This document shows positions 44,764 to 51,694 of a stretch of 64,000 nt of DNA, one piece after another. The DNA comes from Caryophanales bacterium UBA4855 (GTDB taxonomy: Bacteria; Bacillota_I; Bacilli_A; RFN20; CAG-826), in NCBI GenBank assembly GCA_002399785.1, contig DHEH01000010.1:124001-188000 (forward strand), in the 5' to 3' direction. Under the pieces are notes generated by a model. The model made no database searches. It worked only from the letters and a program-made list of their open reading frames with translations, and was not told the origin of the DNA. Both the position numbers and the translations under genes were made by a program. Position 1 is the stretch's first letter, and the number at the start of each line of letters is the position of its first letter.

Positions 44764-46053
44764 ATGAAAACATATTTAAAAAATTCTATAATTTACCAAA
44801 TTTTTCCAAGAAATTTTACAAAAAAAGGAAATTTCAAAGGAGTTGAGTCCAAACTCTCGTATTTATCTGATTTAGGAGTTAATATCATTCAAACAACCCC
44901 TATTAATCTAATTGGAAAAGTTGGTAGAAAAGGGACTTTAGGTTCTCCTTATGCAATTCAAGATTATTATCAAATAAATCCAGAATATGGTGATTTAAAT
45001 GATTTAAAACATCTAATTAATGCTATACATAAATCAGGAATGAAATTTGTAATAGATATAGTTTTTAATCATACTTCTCGTGATTCGGTTTTGCTTTCAA
45101 CTCATCCAGAATGGTTTTATAAAGATAATAATGGAAATTTTAGTAATAAAGTTGGCAATTGGAGCGATGTTTTTGATCTTGATTACAATCAACCAGGTTT
45201 AATCGATTATTTATTAGAAGTTTTAGATTATTATTTATCCCTTGGGATTGATGGTTTCCGTTTTGACGTTGCTAGTCTTATTAAAAAAGAATTCTTCATT
45301 AAATTACAACAAACTTTATTGGTTAAATATCCAAATACAATTTTAATAGCTGAATCTGTACATCAAAGTTTCATTACTTATGTTCGTTCACTCGGATTTA
45401 ATGCTCTTTCAGATTCTGAATTAATAGAATGTGGTTTTGATTTGCTTTACGAATATAATAATCGTGAATGCTTAGAAAATTACTTAAAAACAAAAGATAA
45501 TTATTATTTAGGTCAATATAAATATGGTTTAAGGTACGAAGAAAATGCCAATCCAAAAGAAACTCTAAGAATTCGCGGATTAGAGAATCATGACATGCCT
45601 CGAATCTACAATTTAACTCACAATAAAAATATTATGGACAATTTATTAGCTTACTCTTTCTTTTTGAAAGGTCCTTCTTTTATATATATGGGTGAAGAAA
45701 CAAAGCAAAAAAATAAGATTGAATTATTCGATAAATACTTAGTAAATTGGCATTTTGATAAAAAGTGGTTTGCTTTATTAAAAACACTTATTTCGATTAA
45801 AAAAAATCCTACAAATCAACAATTATTAATAAGTGATGTAGATTTAACAAAAAATGATTATCTTGTAATTAAGAATATTTTTCAAGATAAATCAAACGCT
45901 TTTGGGATATTTAATTTTAAAAATACAAATAAACCGGTTACTTCTGAATTTTTTATAGATGGAAAATATTTGGATTTGATTTCAAATAAAATTATCGAAA
46001 TTAAAAACAAAAAAATATTTACTAAACAGCCTTTAATTCTAATCAAAGCCTAA
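44764..46053 (+). CDS. GH13 alpha-amylase family glycosidase
   Basis: 429 aa, cytoplasmic (no signal peptide). Region I DIVFNH (98-103); region II GFRFDVAS with nucleophile Asp168; Glu197 in IAESV; region IV ENHD with Asp277. No N-terminal carbohydrate-binding domain and a short C-terminal beta domain (roughly 355-429), so it is a compact member, probably acting on maltodextrins or other alpha-glucosides. AAAGGAGA precedes the ATG. Exact specificity (amylase, oligo-1,6-glucosidase, sucrose phosphorylase-like) is undecided. Confidence 0.9.
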   Translation: MKTYLKNSIIYQIFPRNFTKKGNFKGVESKLSYLSDLGVNIIQTTPINLIGKVGRKGTLGSPYAIQDYYQINPEYGDLNDLKHLINAIHKSGMKFVIDIVFNHTSRDSVLLSTHPEWFYKDNNGNFSNKVGNWSDVFDLDYNQPGLIDYLLEVLDYYLSLGIDGFRFDVASLIKKEFFIKLQQTLLVKYPNTILIAESVHQSFITYVRSLGFNALSDSELIECGFDLLYEYNNRECLENYLKTKDNYYLGQYKYGLRYEENANPKETLRIRGLENHDMPRIYNLTHNKNIMDNLLAYSFFLKGPSFIYMGEETKQKNKIELFDKYLVNWHFDKKWFALLKTLISIKKNPTNQQLLISDVDLTKNDYLVIKNIFQDKSNAFGIFNFKNTNKPVTSEFFIDGKYLDLISNKIIEIKNKKIFTKQPLILIKA

Positions 46054-46054
46054 T

Positions 46055-46091
46055 AAAAAGCCTTCACTTCACTCGAAGCAAAGGCTTTTTT
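46055..46091. terminator. Bidirectional terminator between amylase and ftsZ
   Basis: AAAAAGCCTT / AAGGCTTTTTT stem, symmetric enough to end both the plus-strand amylase and the minus-strand ftsA-ftsZ transcripts. The loop holds a small CTTC/GAAG stem. Confidence 0.88.
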
Positions 46092-46096
46092 AAATA

Positions 46097-47218
46097 TTAT
46101 TTATCTTCTAAGAATGAAGGAATAATGTCATCATCGTCAGACTCTTTTGCTTCTTCATTTTTCACTAAACCATCGCCATTATTTGGTTTATTTAATGTAT
46201 CACTTGACTCTTTTGGTTTATTAACAAATAAATTATTATTGATTGTATCAGTCACAGAAAAATCAATATCTTGAGCGAAACCACTAGCAATAATTGAAAC
46301 TAAGATTGTATCTTCAAGTTGATCATTGATAGAAATTCCAAATTTTAAATCCATTTGGCCGCCACTCGCTTCAATAATTTTTTGAACACAAGATTGCGCA
46401 TCATATAAAGAAACTTTTGGTCCAGATGTAACATGACATATTCCGCGAGTTGCGCCTTTAATTGATTGCTCAATTAATGGGCTACTTAAAGCACTGATAG
46501 CTGCATCTTCAGCTCTTTTATCACCGCTTCCTGTTCCATATCCAATCAAAGCAACACCAGAATCTTTTAAAGTTGCCTTAACATCAGCAAAATCAAGATT
46601 AATTACAGCAGGCATTAAAATTAAATCGGTGACTGTTTTAACAGATAAAGCTAGAACTTTATCAGCTTCGCTAAATGCCTGACCTAATGGTAAATTGCCA
46701 GCATTCATCAACAATTTATCGTTACTAACAACAATCAAAGAATCAACATTTTTCTTTAATTCATTTAAGCCTTCAACACTAAATTTAGTTCTTTTATTGC
46801 CTTCAAAAGCGAAAGGACGAGTAACAATAGCAACTGTCAAAGCACCAGCCTCTTTAGCAATTTGTCCAATAACTGGAGCAGCACCTGTTCCAGTGCCTCC
46901 ACCCATACCAGCAGCAATGAAAACTAAATTTGCACCTGTAACAATACTTTTTATATCTTCTTTGCTAGCTTCAGCAGCATCTTTTCCGACTTTTGGATCA
47001 CCGCCAGCACCAAGTCCGTTGGTGATAGCTTCTCCAAGAATTAATCTATTAGGAGCTTTGGATAAAGAAAGAGCTTGTTTATCAGTGTTTGCAACATAAA
47101 ACTCAACATTGTTAATCTTTTCATCAATCATACGATTAACAGCATTATTTCCAGCTCCACCGACTCCAATTACAATAATTCGTGCAACTGGTTCAAAACC
47201 ATCTAATTCATCATTCAT
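46097..47218 (-). CDS. ftsZ: Cell division GTPase FtsZ
   Basis: 373 aa. IIVIGVGGAGNNAVNRM at the N-terminus, the tubulin signature GMGGGTGTGAAPVIG (near 104-118), synergy loop GDKRAEDAAISALSSPLIE, and a conserved C-terminal peptide DDDIIPSFLEDK that would bind FtsA. GAGGAG precedes the ATG, 17 nt after ftsA. Forms the Z ring. The linker between core and tail is short. Confidence 0.98.
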   Translation of the reverse strand: MNDELDGFEPVARIIVIGVGGAGNNAVNRMIDEKINNVEFYVANTDKQALSLSKAPNRLILGEAITNGLGAGGDPKVGKDAAEASKEDIKSIVTGANLVFIAAGMGGGTGTGAAPVIGQIAKEAGALTVAIVTRPFAFEGNKRTKFSVEGLNELKKNVDSLIVVSNDKLLMNAGNLPLGQAFSEADKVLALSVKTVTDLILMPAVINLDFADVKATLKDSGVALIGYGTGSGDKRAEDAAISALSSPLIEQSIKGATRGICHVTSGPKVSLYDAQSCVQKIIEASGGQMDLKFGISINDQLEDTILVSIIASGFAQDIDFSVTDTINNNLFVNKPKESSDTLNKPNNGDGLVKNEEAKESDDDDIIPSFLEDK

Positions 47219-47235
47219 AAATCTTGCTCCTCAAT

Positions 47236-48486
47236 TTATAATTCATCGCTTGTTTCACTATATTTAGTGTTTCGATTCGATTTTTTTGTATCTCGTTCGA
47301 GTTCGTTAACACGCGATTTTTCTAAATCATCTAAACTTTTATAACTGCTAGCATAGCAAATTGCACCTAAACAGTTGAAGAAACTAGTCGAATCAGCCCC
47401 AATAACATTTGTTTTAATGATATCAATTGGATTTGTTTGAAAAATACGTAATAGATAGTCTTTTAAACCATTTAATTTACTAGCTTCACCAATTAAAACA
47501 AGTGGAATTTTAGTCAAATATTCAGAATAATTAGTTCCGAGTAAAGTTTTGAGTGCATTACTTAAATTATTAGACCAATATTTTAAAAATTCAGCAACTA
47601 CACCATTTAAATCTTCTTTTGTATAACCGACTTTTAAGCCAACATCGTTAGTTTTGGTCGTAATATATGGATTAAAACTATTTTTTCTAGTATCCAATCC
47701 GTAAATTTTCTTTAAATTTTCGGCCTCAGCAAATGGAATACCTAATTTAGTAGCGATGGATTCAGTCAAATCATCTCCACCTATTGAAATAAAATTAGAT
47801 TCATAAACTTTTCCATTAGCAACAAAATTTAATGTTGTTGTTTTTTGTCCAATCTCAACAAGAACGTAAATTTTATATCTATAATTATTTTTCGATAAAT
47901 AATAAGCGTCACCAACCGGAGCAATAACTTCTTTTTTTATTTTCAGTCCTGCATCCGAAACAGCTTTTCTTAAATCATTCATTAATTTCTTTGGTAAAGA
48001 ATAAACATTAGCATTCATAGTAATCGAACTACTAATCTCACCAATTGGTGGTTCATAAAATTGTTTATTACCTTCGATTGCAAAATAATTTGGTAAAACA
48101 TCGATTAATTCACTATTTACATCAGGTAATTTTTGCTTTTTAACAAGGGATAAGCAATTTACGATATCCATTTTTTCAATATGCGAATCTGGAGAAATTG
48201 TGTTTGTTTGGCTATTTGCATTAAAAATCCTTAAGCCAAAAGATGGATAAACAAGCACTACATCATAAATATTTAATTTTATAGACTTGCTAGGATCGTC
48301 AATTCTCTTTATAAATTCAAGATCTTTAACTAAAGTATTCAAATTAAAAATTTCACCATCCTTCACGATTGTTGTTAAAGGATGGGTTAATGAATAAATG
48401 ATTTGCACTTTATCTTCATCATAATATCCAACAACTAACTTATAACTTCTATTTCTTATGTCAATTACTGCAATTTCTTTTCCCAT
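47236..48486 (-). CDS. ftsA: Divergent FtsA-like actin-fold protein
   Basis: 416 aa from ATG 48486, preceded by AGAGGA. The actin/Hsp70-like pattern is visible: MGKEIAVIDIRNRSYKLVVGYY (phosphate 1), VLVEIGQKTTTLNFVANGKVYESNFISIGGDDLT (phosphate 2) and IPLVLIGEASKLNGLKDYL (adenosine motif). The position directly before ftsZ supports FtsA. It is divergent, and the C-terminus (DTKKSNRNTKYSETSDEL) is polar, without the usual amphipathic membrane-targeting helix. An additional start further upstream would add a hydrophobic stretch (LIFLINIIIKR) but lacks a ribosome site. Confidence 0.8.
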   Translation of the reverse strand: MGKEIAVIDIRNRSYKLVVGYYDEDKVQIIYSLTHPLTTIVKDGEIFNLNTLVKDLEFIKRIDDPSKSIKLNIYDVVLVYPSFGLRIFNANSQTNTISPDSHIEKMDIVNCLSLVKKQKLPDVNSELIDVLPNYFAIEGNKQFYEPPIGEISSSITMNANVYSLPKKLMNDLRKAVSDAGLKIKKEVIAPVGDAYYLSKNNYRYKIYVLVEIGQKTTTLNFVANGKVYESNFISIGGDDLTESIATKLGIPFAEAENLKKIYGLDTRKNSFNPYITTKTNDVGLKVGYTKEDLNGVVAEFLKYWSNNLSNALKTLLGTNYSEYLTKIPLVLIGEASKLNGLKDYLLRIFQTNPIDIIKTNVIGADSTSFFNCLGAICYASSYKSLDDLEKSRVNELERDTKKSNRNTKYSETSDEL

Positions 48487-48546
48487 AATCCTCTTTATTA
48501 TAATATTTATAAGAAATATTAACAATTACATTTATAATTATTTTCA

Positions 48547-48574
48547 AGTATATTTTTAGTATATATTCAGTCAA
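48547..48574 (-). promoter_or_regulatory. ftsA-ftsZ promoter
   Basis: TTGACT (48569-48574), 16-nt spacer, TATACT (48547-48552). It lies just past the terminator of the upstream gene, so ftsAZ have their own transcript. Confidence 0.7.
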
Positions 48575-48583
48575 TAATAAGTA

Positions 48584-48616
48584 ATAAAAAGCACATACTA
48601 ATTAAATAATATGTGC
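48584..48616 (-). terminator. Terminator after the 74-aa membrane gene
   Basis: GCACATA/TATGTGC stem (48591-48597, 48610-48616) followed on the minus strand by TTTTTATT. Separates the mraZ-rsmH transcript from ftsA. Confidence 0.8.
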
Positions 48617-48637
48617 CTATATATTTTTTCAAAACAA

Positions 48638-48862
48638 TTAAAATGATAATAAATCTTTTGATTTTTCAGATGTTGTCGTCTTTTCTTCGTTATTATCATT
48701 ATTTTTTGCTTCTTCTTCAGCATTGACACGTAATGTAGCAGCAATACTTAATGGAATAGCGACTATGACAGAGGCACCTAAAAATATACCAAAACAAAAA
48801 CCGAGTTTACGAAAATAATATTTCCAAGGTTTATTTCTAGTTTTTACTAACTTATCTTGCAT
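48638..48862 (-). CDS. 74-aa single-TM protein in the FtsL position
   Basis: A basic N-terminus (KTRNKPWKYYFRK), one TM helix (about 21-45, GFCFGIFLGASVIVAIPLSIAATL) and a short polar, Glu/Asn/Lys-rich C-terminus. It follows rsmH by 13 nt, where FtsL is found in walled Firmicutes. Size and topology fit FtsL, but no leucine-zipper-like coiled coil is evident, so I do not call it FtsL. AAGGAGG precedes the ATG. It could be a division-associated anchor. Confidence 0.7.
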   Translation of the reverse strand: MQDKLVKTRNKPWKYYFRKLGFCFGIFLGASVIVAIPLSIAATLRVNAEEEAKNNDNNEEKTTTSEKSKDLLSF

Positions 48863-48875
48863 ATTTTGTTCCTCC

Positions 48876-49817
48876 TTATTTTAATCTTTCTAAGATTCTT
48901 AACTTTGCACTTTTGCTACGTGGATTCTCTTTAATTTCATCTTCACTAGCAATAATAACGTGACGATTTACTTCTTTATAGTCCGGGGTTTTAATATCTT
49001 TTGAGGAGATAAAATCATTGACCCTGTTACCTTCTACTACTGAATATTTTTTAAATAAGTTTTTTACGATTCGATCTTCTAATGATTGAAATGTAATAAC
49101 ACAAATTCTTCCACCGACTTTAAGTCTATTAATTACATCTTCTAAACTGATTTGTAGCGATCCTAATTCGTTATTTACTTCGATTCTAAGAGCTTGAAAT
49201 ATTTGTTTAGCTGGATGACCAGGTTTACGTAATTCTTTCATCGTCTTAGATTTTTTAATAACGTCAACTAACTCAAATGTTGTTTCAATTGGTTTAATTT
49301 CGCGAGTTTTCAATATATTCTTTGCAATTTGATACGAATCTTTTTCTTCGCCATAATCACGGAAAATTCTTGTCAAATCTTTTAAGGAATAGGTATTAAC
49401 GACCTCTTTTGCTGTTAGACTTTTTTCTAAATCCATGCGCATATCAAGAGGCGCATCAAATCTATATGAGAAACCACGATAACCTTCATCGAATTGAGGT
49501 GATGAAACCCCTAAATCATAGAGAGCTCCATCAATTTCTTTTACGCCTTCTTTGTCCAATACGTTACCAATATCTTTAAAATTTGCTTTCACGATTTTAA
49601 AATTCGTTCCAGTTTCTTTTAAAAATTTAGTCGAATACTCAATAGCTTCGTCATCTTGATCGATATCTAGCAGAAAACCATCTTTAATCTTCGATAGAAT
49701 CACTCTACTATGACCAGCTCTTCCCATCGTCATATCAACATAATAACCATTAGATTTAATGTTTAATCCTGAAATTACCTCATCAAGTAATACAGGGATA
49801 TGGACGTTACTCTTCAT
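48876..49817 (-). CDS. rsmH: 16S rRNA m4C1402 methyltransferase RsmH (MraW)
   Basis: 313 aa using ATG 49817 (MKSNVHIPVLLDEVISGL), the canonical N-terminus. SAM site YYVDMTMGRAGHSRVIL, then GALYDLGVSSPQFDEGYRGFSYRFDAPLDMRMD, and VGGRICVITFQSLEDRIVK. It methylates N4 of C1402 in 16S rRNA. The start lies inside the last 11 nt of mraZ; GGAGG lies 12 nt before it. In-frame codons further upstream overlap mraZ extensively and are unlikely to be used. Confidence 0.96.
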   Translation of the reverse strand: MKSNVHIPVLLDEVISGLNIKSNGYYVDMTMGRAGHSRVILSKIKDGFLLDIDQDDEAIEYSTKFLKETGTNFKIVKANFKDIGNVLDKEGVKEIDGALYDLGVSSPQFDEGYRGFSYRFDAPLDMRMDLEKSLTAKEVVNTYSLKDLTRIFRDYGEEKDSYQIAKNILKTREIKPIETTFELVDVIKKSKTMKELRKPGHPAKQIFQALRIEVNNELGSLQISLEDVINRLKVGGRICVITFQSLEDRIVKNLFKKYSVVEGNRVNDFISSKDIKTPDYKEVNRHVIIASEDEIKENPRSKSAKLRILERLK

Positions 49818-50238
49818 CTTTGAGTATGGCCTCCGCATCCTTTTCGAAATCCTTTTCATGATCTTGAATATATTTATTCCAAGCCTGTAAGTCCCATATT
49901 TCGAAGTGATCCAAAGCACCTATGATAGTAACGTTCTTCCCTATTAAATACTCTTTAAGCTTTTTTGTAGGAATTAACATTCTACCTTGTTTATCAACAT
50001 CAATCTCAACTACTGAACTGAGAAGAATACGTTGATGAAGACGTACTTTTTCTCTTTCAAACTCCAAATGTTCAAGACGGTCAATATATTTTTGAAAGTC
50101 CGTTTCTTTGTAAACTGAAATACAGCCATCAAATCCTTTAAGTAAATATAGTTTATTACCAACTTCGCCTCTAAATTTACTTGGGATTACTAAACGGCCT
50201 TTTTCGTCTATTGAATATTCATAGCTTCCAAAGAACAT
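49807..50238 (-). CDS. mraZ: Transcriptional regulator MraZ
   Basis: 143 aa with two SpoVT/AbrB-like halves: MFFGSYEYSIDEKGRLVIPSKFR at the N-terminus and SSVVEIDVDKQGRMLIPTKKLKEYL in the second half, each with the DxKGRxxIP motif. MraZ binds repeats upstream of its own operon and represses or activates it depending on species. Three matching 10-bp repeats lie directly before its ATG, so the locus is probably autoregulated. Confidence 0.96.
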   Translation of the reverse strand: MFFGSYEYSIDEKGRLVIPSKFRGEVGNKLYLLKGFDGCISVYKETDFQKYIDRLEHLEFEREKVRLHQRILLSSVVEIDVDKQGRMLIPTKKLKEYLIGKNVTIIGALDHFEIWDLQAWNKYIQDHEKDFEKDAEAILKDEE

Positions 50239-50276
50239 TTTACACTATCTACCACTTTCTACCACTTGGTAATATA
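50238..50276 (-). promoter_or_regulatory. MraZ boxes and -10 of the mraZ operon
   Basis: Reading toward mraZ: TATATT (50271-50276), then two exact copies of AAGTGGTAGA (50258-50267 and 50248-50257) and a third degenerate copy with AGTG (50238-50247). The 10-bp period puts the boxes on one face of the helix, and they occupy the place where a Shine-Dalgarno would normally be. Confidence 0.8.
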
Positions 50277-50370
50277 AGTTTAACTATTAAATAAAGTTTA
50301 ATCAATATGTAAATTTTAAATTCTTTGCAATAAATTTTTACAGTGTATAAAGATAAATCTAAAAAACATG

Positions 50371-50397
50371 AAAAAAGAACGGATTTCTCCGCTCTTT
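50371..50397 (-). terminator. Terminator after the lipoprotein gene
   Basis: AAAGAGCGGA/TCCGTTCTTT stem (one G-U pair) with a GAAA tetraloop, followed on the minus strand by TTT. Ends the pheS-pheT-yceD-lipoprotein transcript. The rest of 50277-50370 is AT-rich with no gene. Confidence 0.88.
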
Positions 50398-50415
50398 ATA
50401 TCGTTTATTTATTAA

Positions 50416-51117
50416 CTATTCAGCAACTGTAAATTTTGATAAATCAGGGTAACTTAAATTACACTTGCCCCAATTAAATTTCATATCGATACTATCGGTA
50501 ATATTAATATTAGTTAACAAATAATTATCAAAACCAATTACCATAGTATAGCTAGTGCTAGTATCTTTAACTGTAATGTTTGCAGAAAGGTTACCGTCAC
50601 CTTTTGACTTAAATTCATATTGGAATTTATCAGATTGAATTGATGTATTTTCTGCAGTTACAATCGATTTAGCTAAAGTTAGCAAAGTTTTCAAATATGT
50701 TTTTGAAGATTCGATGATACTATCGGAAAATTCTTTAGTTGCGGTAGTAAAAGCAGTTTCAGTATAAGCAATACTTGTATATGTTTTTCCTTCAGAAGAA
50801 CTAGAAGCAGTGATGAATTTATTATCCTTAACATAGATCCAACCTTCAATTTTTTCACTTCCGGATTCAGCTGAACTATAAACATACTTATTCTCTAAAT
50901 CTAAATTAGCGGTAGATTTAATTGTTGTACCTTCACTTGTAACGGTCATAATGGCAGAGCATTTTGTAGGAAATTTAAAATCTTCAGACGAGACTTTGGT
51001 TTCCATTGCATTAGCCTTGGCGACTGCTTCTTTTGGGGTAATTGTTTTTGCACAACTTGTAACGAGCATTAATGGTAAAACCATCAAAGGAATAAACTTT
51101 CTTGTAATATTTTTCAT
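50416..51117 (-). CDS. Lipoprotein of unknown function
   Basis: 233 aa from ATG 51117 (AAGGAG upstream). The N-terminus MKNITRKFIPLMVLPLMLVTSCAK is a lipoprotein signal with lipobox VTSC. The mature part is Ser/Thr/Lys-rich, with alternating beta-type segments (STANLDLENKYVYSS, GWIYVKDNKFITASS, YTMVIGFDNYLLTNINITDS) resembling lipoproteins that hold a hydrophobic ligand or fold as LolA/LppX-like half-barrels, an impression only. It ends the pheST transcript. LspA in this window would process it. Confidence 0.82.
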   Translation of the reverse strand: MKNITRKFIPLMVLPLMLVTSCAKTITPKEAVAKANAMETKVSSEDFKFPTKCSAIMTVTSEGTTIKSTANLDLENKYVYSSAESGSEKIEGWIYVKDNKFITASSSSEGKTYTSIAYTETAFTTATKEFSDSIIESSKTYLKTLLTLAKSIVTAENTSIQSDKFQYEFKSKGDGNLSANITVKDTSTSYTMVIGFDNYLLTNINITDSIDMKFNWGKCNLSYPDLSKFTVAE

Positions 51118-51211
51118 TGTTAATATTCTCCTTATTTGTAATTTATTATAAAGCAAAAAAATCGATAGACCAACATTTCTTAATAAAAAAACTTTAGAAA
51201 ACGAATTTTTG

Positions 51212-51694
51212 CTATTTTTCAATTTTTTCGTCGACTAAAACGTCAAAAGGCGATGATTTTTTATTTTCATATTCTTCTTCACTATAAATTGTATAGTCCT
51301 TTGACGTTAAATATTTTTCACCTTTTTTATGAACATTTATAGGGATAGATGTAACTACCAATGAATAAATCACTTCTTCCAAATCAAGAATTCCCTTATC
51401 AAGGTAAAAAATTTCTTCTGCTTCAAGTTCGCTCTTATTTGTAAAATATAAGGTGTCATCAATCAACATTTTATCGTTAAAAACTTTCAATGTATAAGAA
51501 CTTATAAGATCTATATCAATTGTTAAATGTAAATCTAAAGTTAAGATGTCATCAACTTTAGAAAAACTTACCACACCTTTACAATCATTAAATTTAGAAA
51601 TTGAATAAAAATTATTTAATGAATTTAGTTCTTTTATCGAAGCTTGAAAATCCATCTTTTCTTGATTTTTAATCGAACCAAACGCAACTTTCAT
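51212..51694 (-). CDS. YceD/DUF177 family protein
   Basis: 160 aa. The central pattern SSYTLKVFNDKMLIDDTLYFTN followed by EAEEIFYLDKGILDLEEVIYSLVVTSIPINV is that of YceD (DUF177), a protein linked to 23S rRNA processing and usually placed directly before rpmF (L32). No rpmF follows here. The paired cysteines found in many members are absent. Its start overlaps the pheT stop (TAATG), so it is translated with pheST. Confidence 0.72.
   Translation of the reverse strand: MKVAFGSIKNQEKMDFQASIKELNSLNNFYSISKFNDCKGVVSFSKVDDILTLDLHLTIDIDLISSYTLKVFNDKMLIDDTLYFTNKSELEAEEIFYLDKGILDLEEVIYSLVVTSIPINVHKKGEKYLTSKDYTIYSEEEYENKKSSPFDVLVDEKIEK

Noticed and set aside
46695..47099. 134-codon plus-strand frame inside ftsZ
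   Set aside because: Antisense to the most conserved part of FtsZ, rich in Ala/Pro as expected from reversed Gly/Ala codons.
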